Positions 1 to 7,305 of a stretch of DNA of 13,962 bases are shown here, piece by piece; the stretch's first letter is position 1, and every line of letters begins with the position of its first letter. Source of the stretch: Anaerolineales bacterium (GTDB lineage: Bacteria; Chloroflexota; Anaerolineae; Anaerolineales; JABWBV01); NCBI GenBank assembly GCA_027019845.1, contig JALUWE010000176.1, forward strand, positions 1 through 13,962, written 5' to 3'. The notes under the pieces were generated by a model. That model worked only from the letters and a program-made list of their open reading frames with translations. It had not been told where the DNA came from and did no database searches. The position numbers and the translations under genes were made by a program.

Positions 1-1080
1 AATGGTCAACCCGATCCCGCTGCCGCCACTCACCCGCGAGCGGGATTTGTCCACCCGGTAAAAACGGTCGAAAATGTGCGGCAGATGTTCCGGGGGGATG
101 CCAATGCCTGTATCCCGCACGCTCACTAGAATCCAGCGGTCGGCCCTCACCTCCCCCTGCGGCGTGATGTGTGCCGGTAACGGTTTGTCGATGAGCGAGC
201 ACTGAATGTGGACCTTTCCGCCGGAGGGGGTGTATTGCAACGCGTTACCGATCAGATTGGTCAACACCTGAGTAATCCGGTCCTCGTCGATCAGAGCTGG
301 GGGCAAATCAGGGGGGATGCTGGTTTCGAGTGCCACTCCCTTGCTGGCAAACTGCGGTTCCAACCGGGCTGCGACGCGTGCAATCAGTTCGCCCAGGCGG
401 GCTGGCGCCGGGTTCAACTCGTAGGCGCGCGCCTCCACCCGGCTGAGTTCTTGCAAATCGGCCACCAGGCGTTGCAACCGGTCGGCCTCCCGGTAAATTT
501 CTTGGAAAACCTCGGGCGTGGGCGGCAGCACCCCGTCCATCAACCCTTCCATCGAGCCTTTGATGGTGGTCAGCGGGGTGCGCAATTCATGGGCAACATC
601 GCCGATCAACTGGCGGCGCATGTTCTCGGTTTGCGCCAGTTTGGCAGCCATGCGATTGAAACTCAACGCCAACTGGCCCAACTCATCTGCCTCGGAAGGA
701 TCGCCCGGAATGTGAACACGCTCTTCGTAGTGGCCGTCTGCAATGTGCTGGCTGGCCTCCCGCATCGCCTGAATGGGCGCAACCACCTGGCGGCTGACGA
801 ACAGGCTGACCGCGACCGCGGCGATCACGGCGGCCAGCGTGGCCCGCGTCAACGCTTCCGAGACCGCGGCGCGGAAGCTGGTAAACAGATCATCCTCCAT
901 TTGCCTGTCCATCATCATCCCCATCCCGCCTTCTCCCATCATGCCGACCATGTGTCGCTCGAACGCATTGGGGATCACCAGCTCGGCGGTGGTTGCCAGC
1001 ACCACAGCCCCCACCAAGACCACGACCAGATAAGAGAAGAAGAGTTTCCAGGTCAGGCGTCTTCGGATGTAGGAAAGCAT
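1..1080 (-). CDS. Sensor histidine kinase, C-terminus cut by window edge
   Basis: Membrane sensor kinase that should autophosphorylate on His and pass phosphate to the adjacent OmpR-type regulator. The frame is open for 360 codons from an ATG at 1078-1080 to the window edge; an in-frame TAG at 1093-1095 rules out a start further upstream. Domains seen in order: TM1 at about residues 13-35, a short outside segment (about 36-78), TM2 (about 79-96), HAMP (about 97-150), and HisKA with the H-box G-D-V-A-H-E-L-R-T-P and phospho-acceptor His164. HATPase_c follows, with the N-box N-L-I-G-N-A (Asn279), G1 D-T-G-I-G-I-P (about 323), F-box F-D-R-F-Y-R and G2 G-S-G-I-G-L at the edge. Probably only a short tail is missing. 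The outside loop is unusually rich in Met (about residues 44-61). No strong Shine-Dalgarno is visible. Family and role are certain; the signal is unknown. Confidence 0.96.
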   Translation of the reverse strand, partial: MLSYIRRRLTWKLFFSYLVVVLVGAVVLATTAELVIPNAFERHMVGMMGEGGMGMMMDRQMEDDLFTSFRAAVSEALTRATLAAVIAAVAVSLFVSRQVVAPIQAMREASQHIADGHYEERVHIPGDPSEADELGQLALSFNRMAAKLAQTENMRRQLIGDVAHELRTPLTTIKGSMEGLMDGVLPPTPEVFQEIYREADRLQRLVADLQELSRVEARAYELNPAPARLGELIARVAARLEPQFASKGVALETSIPPDLPPALIDEDRITQVLTNLIGNALQYTPSGGKVHIQCSLIDKPLPAHITPQGEVRADRWILVSVRDTGIGIPPEHLPHIFDRFYRVDKSRSRVSGGSGIGLTI

Positions 1081-1270
1081 AATTTTGAAGGCCTATGCGT
1101 GTCAATTAATGAAACGGTGAGGGGAAAGGAATTTCCACCTGAAGCGCCAGCCCTTTTTTCTCGACGACTCGATGTGCATATCCCCACCAAAACGGTGCTG
1201 ACACAGATCGCAAAAGCACACTGCCGAATTGGTCATTACCAACGCCTGGCCGCGTAGCACGTTATCAGAC
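1081..1270. other. 190-base gap between regulator and kinase
   Basis: This spacer between the response-regulator stop and the kinase start is long for a two-component operon. On the minus strand it can encode a 44-codon frame (1102-1236) with a C-x-C-x2-C-x2-H cluster, but there is no convincing ribosome site, so I do not call it a gene. A perfect TTGACA hexamer is present on the minus strand (1100-1105). It lies only 19 bases before the kinase ATG and has no matching -10 box. No convincing terminator was seen. Confidence 0.5.
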
Positions 1271-1948
1271 CTACCCCTCAAAGCGGTACCCCACCCCACG
1301 CACGGTAACGATGCCGTGGTGTTCGCCCAGTTTTTGCCGCACGTGACCGAGGTGGACGTCCACCACCCGGATTTCGCCGAAATAGTCGTGCCCCCACACC
1401 TTTTCGAGCAATTGTTCGCGGCTGAGAACGATACCGCGGTGTTCGGCCAGGGTTTTGAGCAGATCGAATTCCGTGCTGGTCAGCTCGACTTCCCTATCAT
1501 CCACCCACACCTTGCGGCTGGCGGTGTCGATGCGCAAATGCTCGAACACCAACACACTTCCGTCGGGATGGCCGCTGCCTTTTTGCAGCCGGCGCAGGGC
1601 CGCCTTGATACGCGCCACCAACTCTCGCGGGCTGAACGGTTTGGTCAGGTAATCGTCCGCGCCGACAGACAACCCCACGATTTTGTCGGTCTCCTCGGCT
1701 TTGGCAGTCAGCATGATGACGTACACATCCGACTCGCGGCGCAGCCGGGTGAGCAACTCGATGCCATCCATCCCCGGCAGCATAATGTCGAGCACAATCA
1801 AGTCGGGTTTGAAGGCGCGGGCTGCCTTTAGCCCAGAGGGGCCGTCTGTCGCCGTGTAATACTCGAACCCCTCCTGACGAAGATAAGCTGTGACCAGGTT
1901 GAGGATACCCGGTTCATCGTCGATGACCAGGATTTTAGGTTTAGACAT
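1271..1948 (-). CDS. OmpR/PhoB-family response regulator
   Basis: DNA-binding partner of the downstream kinase. This is a full-length 225-residue OmpR-type protein. The receiver domain (about residues 4-118) shows the acidic pair Asp10/Asp11, phospho-acceptor Asp54 in L-D-I-M-L-P-G, switch residue Thr81 in M-L-T-A and the conserved Lys103 in T-K-P-F. A winged-helix Trans_reg_C domain (about 128-223) ends in the typical V-R-G-V-G-Y-R-F motif. The start at 1948 places the receiver signature at the usual distance from Met1. It lies 34 bases after the L,D-transpeptidase stop, and a terminator-like hairpin fills that gap. Its regulon cannot be read from the sequence, but the neighbours suggest cell-envelope control (inference). 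Confidence 0.97.
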   Translation of the reverse strand: MSKPKILVIDDEPGILNLVTAYLRQEGFEYYTATDGPSGLKAARAFKPDLIVLDIMLPGMDGIELLTRLRRESDVYVIMLTAKAEETDKIVGLSVGADDYLTKPFSPRELVARIKAALRRLQKGSGHPDGSVLVFEHLRIDTASRKVWVDDREVELTSTEFDLLKTLAEHRGIVLSREQLLEKVWGHDYFGEIRVVDVHLGHVRQKLGEHHGIVTVRGVGYRFEG

Positions 1949-1960
1949 GGGACATGATAA

Positions 1961-1993
1961 GAAAAAAACGATAACCGGCCTTTCAGGCCCGTT
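1961..1993 (-). terminator. Terminator-like hairpin between transpeptidase and regulator
   Basis: On the minus strand two 9-base arms (1985-1993 and 1973-1981) pair at 8 of 9 positions around a GAA loop. After ATCG comes a run of seven T (1962-1968). The transpeptidase stop codon lies at the loop. The T-run starts four bases after the stem, so this may be a full terminator or an attenuator allowing partial read-through into the two-component genes. Confidence 0.6.
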
Positions 1994-3086
1994 CTACCAC
2001 TTCGATCAACGTTCCCCCCGGCATTCCGACGGTCACATCCCCCGGATCATAGGCGACCTGCGGCAGAGTCCAGCGGAACACCCACTTGGCATCGTCCGGT
2101 GCGCAGTTCACGCAGCCGCGCGAGGTGGGAACGCCATAATTGTTGTGCCAATATGTCGAGTGGAACGCCACGCCGGTGCCGACGAACAGCGAAATCCAGC
2201 CCACCGCGGGCAGGGCCCAGCCAGTCTCCGCGCTGCCGCCGGTCAGGGGCAGGGACACCGCCTTACGCCAAATGCGGTGCTGCCCTGGGGGCGTACCCCA
2301 CTCGTCCACCCGCTCGCCGCGGATGTTGTACAACGCGCCGGTCGAAACGCGGGCAAAGTACACCTCTGTGTTGCCCTCGTAGCACGACATGGTCTGGCGG
2401 TCGATGTCCACCACAATGCGTTTGTCCTCCACTTCCGGGCTGAGGGGGGTCATCTCTTCGGGGGTGATGGGACGCAGCCCCTCGGCAGGCGCCCAAAAAA
2501 TATCCCCGTAGCCGTATTTCTCGTTCAGGCGATAGAAAACCTGATCGTTGTCATCGATCATCACCTGATCGACCCACACAATCTGGCTATAGAAGAAGCG
2601 CGGCGGCAGGCCGGTTTCCAGGCGGTTGATCAACCACGGCGCGCGCGCCGGGGGGTTTGCTAAGGTCAGGTCCACGTAGGGGACGCTGACCTCGGCCCAC
2701 ATGCCCTCGCCCAGGCTGGTTTCGGGCAGGCGCCGCACGGGCTGGTTGGGCTGGTTGAACACCGGCTGCACGTCCGGCGACCAGGCATAGCCCTCGGGCG
2801 TCTCCACCCACGTCTGGTTGACGCGGTACAGGTTGGTGCCCACCACCCGGCGGATGACCGGGAAGATTTCGTCTTCGTACAAGGTGCGGACGACCGCGCT
2901 GTCCGCGTCCGGGCGGACGCGCAGAGGGATGCTGGAAATGGCACGGCCCAGCATCTCCCCTTCTGGAAAATCGGGCAGGCCGCTGAGGGGGCGCTGCCGC
3001 GGCAGGCGCGGCCCCAACGCCAGACTCCCCAAACCCAGCGCGGAAAGCTGCAAAAATTCGCGGCGGGATAACTTCGTTTTGCTCAT
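1983..3086 (-). CDS. Tat-exported L,D-transpeptidase (YkuD domain)
   Basis: Predicted exported enzyme that forms 3-3 peptide cross-links in peptidoglycan or attaches proteins to it. The 367-residue protein begins with a twin-arginine signal (S-R-R-E-F-L-Q-L at about residues 7-14, then a short hydrophobic stretch). Residues about 50-215 form an SH3-like/linker region, and a YkuD domain occupies about 222-358. The catalytic signature is His309 followed by S-R-G-C-V-N with nucleophile Cys325. The usual S-H-G is S-R-G here, a variant I believe occurs in this family. A second Cys (328) lies close by. The stop of the upstream methyltransferase is three bases before this ATG, so the two are co-transcribed and probably coupled. 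Family call is firm; substrate is inferred. Confidence 0.93.
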   Translation of the reverse strand: MSKTKLSRREFLQLSALGLGSLALGPRLPRQRPLSGLPDFPEGEMLGRAISSIPLRVRPDADSAVVRTLYEDEIFPVIRRVVGTNLYRVNQTWVETPEGYAWSPDVQPVFNQPNQPVRRLPETSLGEGMWAEVSVPYVDLTLANPPARAPWLINRLETGLPPRFFYSQIVWVDQVMIDDNDQVFYRLNEKYGYGDIFWAPAEGLRPITPEEMTPLSPEVEDKRIVVDIDRQTMSCYEGNTEVYFARVSTGALYNIRGERVDEWGTPPGQHRIWRKAVSLPLTGGSAETGWALPAVGWISLFVGTGVAFHSTYWHNNYGVPTSRGCVNCAPDDAKWVFRWTLPQVAYDPGDVTVGMPGGTLIEVVERA

Positions 3087-3089
3087 TTG

Positions 3090-3770
3090 CTACCCGTTTA
3101 TATCATCTTTTTTGATCACCAGCAATTTGAAAATCCCTCCCAGCGCTAAATCTTCAGCTTTTTCTAATTTCAAGCCCGCCAGGCGTATGTTTTCGAGCGT
3201 GCGGCGGTTGATGTTCGCGCCGGTCATACGCACCACCAGCGGGTTGAGCAAATCCATGATCGCGCCCAGGAACGGATTTTCCGAACGCATGTGTTCAAGC
3301 ATCAAAATCCTGCCACCGGGTTTGAGCACCCGCTTCAGTTCGCGAAAACCCAACACCGGATCGGGTACGGAACAAAAGACGAAAGTCGAGACCACGGTGT
3401 CGAAAGATTCGCCAGGGAAATCCAATTGCTGCGCGTCTCCCAGCCGTAATTCCACGTTGTTCAAATTCAACTGGCGCGCTTTACGCTGGGCGCGCTCCAA
3501 CATCCCAGGGGTCAGATCGACGGCTGTCACACGGGCATCTTCGGGGTAATGGGGCATATTTTTACCCGTGCCAACGCCCACTTCGAGTATCTCCGCGCCG
3601 CGCACCATGCTCCAGAGCCGCTTGCGCCAGGGGATGTAGCGCCGCTCCGGCAAAATTTCCATCAAATCGTAAAAGGGGGCCACGCGTTGGTAACGGGCAC
3701 GGGTGAGCGCGGTGGCCTTCGGATCGGGGGCAGGACTTGTGGCCGCGGGGGTCTCTGCGAGTGTTTTCAT
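3090..3770 (-). CDS. Class I SAM methyltransferase, UbiE/PmtA-like
   Basis: SAM-dependent methyltransferase of 226 residues. The Rossmann motif I is E-I-L-E-V-G-V-G-T-G (60-69); the acidic end of strand 2 is A-V-D-L-T; a D-A-Q-Q-L-D-F motif and the post-II L-K-P-G-G-R motif follow. The N-terminal Y-D-L-M-E and the K-N-M-P-H-Y-P after motif I resemble bacterial phosphatidylethanolamine N-methyltransferases and UbiE relatives; the true substrate is not proven. I start at ATG 3768-3770, with GAGAGG eight bases upstream. An in-frame start at 3911 would run back across the promoter and into the region of the divergent cupin gene. It is first in a leftward operon with the L,D-transpeptidase, which suggests an envelope role (inference). 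Confidence 0.9.
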   Translation of the reverse strand: MKTLAETPAATSPAPDPKATALTRARYQRVAPFYDLMEILPERRYIPWRKRLWSMVRGAEILEVGVGTGKNMPHYPEDARVTAVDLTPGMLERAQRKARQLNLNNVELRLGDAQQLDFPGESFDTVVSTFVFCSVPDPVLGFRELKRVLKPGGRILMLEHMRSENPFLGAIMDLLNPLVVRMTGANINRRTLENIRLAGLKLEKAEDLALGGIFKLLVIKKDDING

Positions 3771-3934
3771 ATCAAAGCCTCTCACATTAATCCTAATCAA
3801 AATGACGCATTTTGTCATCCGCCAATTACTCCCCCTCCAATGGGCATTTTTGCCTGTATAATTGCGAAGCGCGCGGTACTGCGCCTTTGCGTTGAAACTG
3901 TGTGGCCTCAACAGTCACAAGGAAGGAACGAAAC
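3771..3934. promoter_or_regulatory. Divergent promoter region, methyltransferase / cupin
   Basis: This 164-base region separates two divergent genes. TATAAT at 3857-3862 is a perfect -10 for the cupin; the same island reads TATACA on the minus strand (3856-3861) for the methyltransferase. No good -35 is seen for either. A dyad at 3798-3814 (7-base arms CAAAATG/CATTTTG, 3-base spacer) overlaps a second one, ATGAC-N8-GTCAT (3801-3818 region). It sits in the methyltransferase leader, between its -10 and its ribosome site, so it could be an operator or an mRNA structure. Confidence 0.55.
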
Positions 3935-4288
3935 ATGTCCGTCAAACACAGCCAGGAAATCGAAGCCAAAACCGTCGAAGCCGGGGTAGGCACCACCATC
4001 CAGGTGTTGATCCCGCCCGAAGAAGGCCCCAACTTTGCCATGCGCCGCTTTGTGATGCAGCCGGGCGGGGGAATGCCGCGGCACACCAATCAGGTCGAAC
4101 ACGAGCAGTACGTGCTCAACGGCCAGGCGCAAATCGGGATCGGGGAGCGGACCTACCAGGTCAAAAAGGGCGATGTGGTCTTCATCCCCGCGGGCGTGCC
4201 GCACTGGTACAAAAACACCGGGGACGAGCCGTTCGAGTTCCTCTGCCTGGTGCCCAACAAACCGGACAAGATCACCATTTTGGAGTAA
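3935..4288 (+). CDS. Small single-domain cupin protein
   Basis: A 117-residue beta-barrel cupin of unknown substrate. Cupin motif 1 is seen at residues 44-63 (G-G-G-M-P-R-H, then E57 and G63) and motif 2 at 79-94 (G-D-V-V-F-I-P-A-G-V-P-H-W-Y-K-N). Likely metal ligands are His50, Glu57 and His90. The second His of the usual H-x-H is Asn52, although His56 is adjacent to the Glu. I start at ATG 3935, which has AGGAAGG about eight bases upstream; an in-frame GTG at 3902 has none. Single-domain cupins of this size act as small isomerases, dioxygenases or sensors, and nothing here decides between them. It is transcribed alone, divergent from the methyltransferase operon. Confidence 0.9.
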   Translation: MSVKHSQEIEAKTVEAGVGTTIQVLIPPEEGPNFAMRRFVMQPGGGMPRHTNQVEHEQYVLNGQAQIGIGERTYQVKKGDVVFIPAGVPHWYKNTGDEPFEFLCLVPNKPDKITILE

Positions 4289-4318
4289 AGAGGCCCGTGT
4301 AAACAAAGGGCACGGCAC

Positions 4319-4333
4319 ACATACGCGGTATGT
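4319..4333. promoter_or_regulatory. 15-bp dyad just upstream of a -10 box
   Basis: Perfect 6-base inverted repeat ACATAC/GTATGT with a GCG spacer. It covers the place where the -35 element of the next gene's promoter should be, which fits a regulator site. It also lies 30 bases after the cupin stop and is followed by TTCT, so a weak terminator is the alternative. Confidence 0.45.
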
Positions 4334-4338
4334 TTCTG

Positions 4339-4347
4339 TGGTATAAC
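4339..4347 (+). promoter_or_regulatory. Extended -10 promoter giving a probable leaderless mRNA
   Basis: TGG followed by TATAAC is an extended -10 element. The ATG of the secreted protein begins eight bases after the hexamer, so transcription should start at or next to the A of the ATG. There is no Shine-Dalgarno before this ATG. No -35 match was found. Confidence 0.5.
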
Positions 4348-4355
4348 GCTGTACC

Positions 4356-6326
4356 ATGGATAACAAATCGCTCAAAACCGGGGGAGGGGTGGTTGTTCTG
4401 ATGGCGCTGGCCGTGCTGGTTGCGGCCCTCCTGCGCAATGAGGCGGGCCGCGCCGCGGGGGTGCAGCCGGTTTGGGGCCGCAAACCTGTGCTGGCCTATT
4501 TCGCCCTGACCGCCGGGCTGGCCAGCGAACTGCAATCCGGCGCAGGATTGAGCACAGCGCAATTCCAGACCGTGCAAGACATCGCCCGGCAGGAAGCCGA
4601 TCAGCTACGCGCGCTGGAGCTGGCCGCGCAGCCGATCCTCAACGACCCGGCCCTGACCCCGGCAGAAAAACGCAGCCGCATCGCCCAACTGGGCTACAAC
4701 CAGAAGACCCTCCGGATCGTAAGCAACAATCAGGCCGCGCTGCAAGCCGCTTTGGGGGACGAAGCCTACGCGCGGCTGGTGAACTGGATCGAGGCGCGCT
4801 GGCCCGTCGAGGCCGCCCTGCGCCGCACACCACAGGCCAAAGCCAGCCCGGACGGCGGGCGCACTTACTCGATCTACGCCACCCGCTACGACTCCGGCGG
4901 CACATACACCGTGGCCCTGCCCGACAAGTGCCTCAAGTTCGCCAACGGCGGCAACAGCATCTGCAACGGCTCCGGCTATGCCAGCGGCCAAAACTACTCG
5001 GTCAAACTGAGCTACCAGAACAACGCCCTGACCGTTCCGGTACTGGAATCCGGCCCCTGGAACGTGGACGACAATTTTTGGGCCGCGCTGGACGACCCGC
5101 ACCCCCGCCGGTTGTTCACCGACCTCGACCTGGGGATGCCCGCGGCCCAGGCCGCGTACTTCGACGACTACAACGCCGGGTTGGACCAGTTCGACCGCCT
5201 GGTCACCGCGCCCTTCGCCATCGACCTGGCCTTTGAAGTGGCCGAAGACCTCGGGTTGGGCCCCGGCGTGAACGCCTGGATCGACGTCACCTTTTTATGG
5301 ACCGAGGGTTGGGACGGCCTGCAAAACCAGGTCGTCACGCTGCTGGAACCCACCAGCCTGCAACCGGCCTACACCGGCGACATGTGCGTCACCGCCTGGC
5401 ACCGCATCTTCCCCGACCTGGAAGAATTCGGTCACCCCGCCTACCTGACCCTGAACGTGAACGACCCGCTGCAATCCACCAACTCCGCGGAGTGGGCGGC
5501 CAGCCTGCCGGTGGGCGGAGAATACCTGGTGCGGGCTTTCGTGCCCGATCACGACCCCATCGAGTGGTTGTGCCCCAGCCTGACCGTCTCCAGCGACACC
5601 GGGGACGCGCGCTACACCATCGTCCACGCCAACGGCCAGACCACGGTCTCGCGCAACCAGGGGCCGATGGCAAACCAGTACCTCGACCTGGGCACATATT
5701 CCTTCAACGCGGGGGAAACCGCGCGGGTGACCCTCAGCGATTTGAACGGAGAAGACAACCTCTCGCACACCATCGCGTTCAGCGCGTTGCAGTTCCGCCA
5801 GGTGCTGCCCTCCCCCACCCCTACCCCAACGTTCACCCCCACGCCAACCCCCACGCCCACACCGACACCCCCGCCCGCCATCGCCGGTGGTGTGCGTGTG
5901 GTGGCGCCTGCCGCGAGCGTCTCGCTACCGGTCACCGCGCGCGCGCTGCAACCCCCTGGCGCGGGGCAGGTGCTGGTCGAAGTGCAGTACGACCCCGCGG
6001 TGGTGGACATCACCGCCTGCCAGCCGGACCCCGACGGCCTGTTCGACATCCAGGACTGCCAGCCGGACTTCGAGGCGGACGGCGTGTTCCCAGACACGGC
6101 GCGCTTCACACTCGTTTCCACCGCGGGCGTGGCAGGGGACCCCTTACTGGTTTACCTGACGTTCCAGGTGGTGGGCGCGGCTGGCGAAATCAGCCTGTTG
6201 AACATCATCCCGCTGACCTTCACGCAACCGGACGGCACGGCCATCCCCCTGCAGGTGTATGACGGCCTGATCTGCATCTCGCCGTGCAGCAACGTGCTGT
6301 TTCTGCCGCTGGTGACGGACGAGTAG
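4356..6326 (+). CDS. Large secreted protein: conserved N-region, golvesin-like domain, PT linker, cohesin-like domain
   Basis: Exported 656-residue protein without an assignable enzyme activity. Residues about 12-27 form a signal peptide or anchor. Residues about 35-160 are helical. Residues about 165-335 contain a conserved-looking region with a G-P-W-N-V-D-D-N-F-W motif and several aromatic motifs that I cannot name. About 370-480 resembles the golvesin C-terminal/Xly-type beta domain (Y-T-I-V-H-A-N-G-Q-T-T-V, then L-G-T-Y-S-F-N-A-G). A Pro/Thr linker covers about 485-508, and about 511-635 looks like a cohesin-type beta sandwich (V-E-V-Q-Y-D-P-A-V-V-D-I). It ends in L-F-L-P-L-V-T-D-E, close to a C-terminal motif also present in the GH51-like protein here. 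A wall-bound or carbohydrate-binding scaffold role is inference. It is convergent with the next gene, 28 bases apart. Confidence 0.88.
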   Translation: MDNKSLKTGGGVVVLMALAVLVAALLRNEAGRAAGVQPVWGRKPVLAYFALTAGLASELQSGAGLSTAQFQTVQDIARQEADQLRALELAAQPILNDPALTPAEKRSRIAQLGYNQKTLRIVSNNQAALQAALGDEAYARLVNWIEARWPVEAALRRTPQAKASPDGGRTYSIYATRYDSGGTYTVALPDKCLKFANGGNSICNGSGYASGQNYSVKLSYQNNALTVPVLESGPWNVDDNFWAALDDPHPRRLFTDLDLGMPAAQAAYFDDYNAGLDQFDRLVTAPFAIDLAFEVAEDLGLGPGVNAWIDVTFLWTEGWDGLQNQVVTLLEPTSLQPAYTGDMCVTAWHRIFPDLEEFGHPAYLTLNVNDPLQSTNSAEWAASLPVGGEYLVRAFVPDHDPIEWLCPSLTVSSDTGDARYTIVHANGQTTVSRNQGPMANQYLDLGTYSFNAGETARVTLSDLNGEDNLSHTIAFSALQFRQVLPSPTPTPTFTPTPTPTPTPTPPPAIAGGVRVVAPAASVSLPVTARALQPPGAGQVLVEVQYDPAVVDITACQPDPDGLFDIQDCQPDFEADGVFPDTARFTLVSTAGVAGDPLLVYLTFQVVGAAGEISLLNIIPLTFTQPDGTAIPLQVYDGLICISPCSNVLFLPLVTDE

Positions 6327-6354
6327 GGGATTCTCGATTTGCGACCCCGAGCAT

Positions 6355-7275
6355 TCACCCCTTTTCGTACATCCGCAACACCGCGGGCGTGACACCGGTC
6401 AGATCGCGCAGCCCGACCACAAAGGGGGCGCGCAGCGCGGGATGGCCGATCACCAACGCGGGGACGGGGTTGCGGGTGTGCCGCCGGGTGGACAGGTCTT
6501 CCAAATTGCCGTGGTCGGAGGTCAAAAAAATCAGCCCTTCCTGGTGCGGCCATTCGTCCACCAGGGCGCCCAGCACGCGGTCCAGGGTGTGCAGCATGTC
6601 GAGCGCGGCGGCCATGTCCTGGCGGTGCCCGGCGAAATCGCTCAGCCAGAACTCGAAGAACGCGAAATCGAGCTGCCGGGCCAGCGCGGCCAGGCGTTTT
6701 CCGGCCTGCCGTGGGGAGAGCAGCGGCGCGTCCGGGTAGCCCAGGTGTTCGCGCCAGCCCTGGCCGGTGAAATCCGCGGGCAGGGCGCGGCCGGCGTAGT
6801 AGTCTTGCTCGGTCATCAGGCGCAAACCGGCCTTGACCGCGGCCAACGGGATGGCCGAATACAGGCGCCGGCCTGAGTGGATGGCCTGAAAGTAGGTTTG
6901 TGGATAGGCGCCCAGCAGCGCGGCACGCAGCCCCCGTTGGCGCAGCGATTTGAACAAGTTGCCGTTGCCCAGGATGTCCGCGATGCGAGGGTTGGGTTTG
7001 GGGCCGTAGTGCCCGCCGATCTCTGCGGGCACGTTGCGCCCGGTCAACAGGGCGGCCTGGCCGCTGGCCGATTGCGGCCGGCCCGGCACGCCCAGCCCCG
7101 CATCCAGAGAAAGCAGCGCAGCCTGCCGCGTTTCGGTTGGGGCATCCTGCGCCAGCAGCCTGCGCCCTCCCAGCAGAGCGCGCAAATTGGGCATCTGCGC
7201 GGCGGCCAGCGGGTTGATCGCCGGGTCGTCCGCGCCCAGCCCCACCCCGTCGAGGAAGAGAAACAAGAACTTCAT
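6355..7275 (-). CDS. Alkaline-phosphatase/phosphoglycerate-mutase superfamily metalloenzyme
   Basis: Cytoplasmic metal-dependent phospho-transfer or hydrolase enzyme of 306 residues; substrate unknown. Metal-site motifs run in superfamily order: F-L-D-G-V-G-L-G with Asp9, Q-S-A-S-G-Q with the probable nucleophile Ser71 (Ser69 is the alternative), D-F-A-G-H (Asp213, His217), T-S-D-H-G-N (Asp254, His255) and R-R-H-T-R-N-P-V-P (His266). It lacks the extra domain of true cofactor-independent phosphoglycerate mutase (about 500 residues), so I do not call it gpmI. No signal peptide is present. It is the third gene of the leftward cluster; a strong hairpin lies in the 69-base gap before it. The ribosome site is weak. 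Confidence 0.88.
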   Translation of the reverse strand: MKFLFLFLDGVGLGADDPAINPLAAAQMPNLRALLGGRRLLAQDAPTETRQAALLSLDAGLGVPGRPQSASGQAALLTGRNVPAEIGGHYGPKPNPRIADILGNGNLFKSLRQRGLRAALLGAYPQTYFQAIHSGRRLYSAIPLAAVKAGLRLMTEQDYYAGRALPADFTGQGWREHLGYPDAPLLSPRQAGKRLAALARQLDFAFFEFWLSDFAGHRQDMAAALDMLHTLDRVLGALVDEWPHQEGLIFLTSDHGNLEDLSTRRHTRNPVPALVIGHPALRAPFVVGLRDLTGVTPAVLRMYEKG

Positions 7276-7305
7276 ACCGGAAAATGGGTGGGCACTTTTC
7301 GCTCT

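Noticed and set aside
1100..1105. Perfect TTGACA on the minus strand before the kinase gene
   Set aside because: Only 19 bases before the ATG and without a -10 at the right spacing.
1102..1236. 44-codon minus-strand frame with C-x-C-x2-C-x2-H between regulator and kinase
   Set aside because: No convincing ribosome site, composition close to chance, and no family recognised. Conservation in relatives would be needed to revive it.
208..1257. 349-codon plus-strand frame over the histidine kinase
   Set aside because: The minus strand encodes an unmistakable kinase with all its boxes; this frame is its His/Gln-rich shadow.
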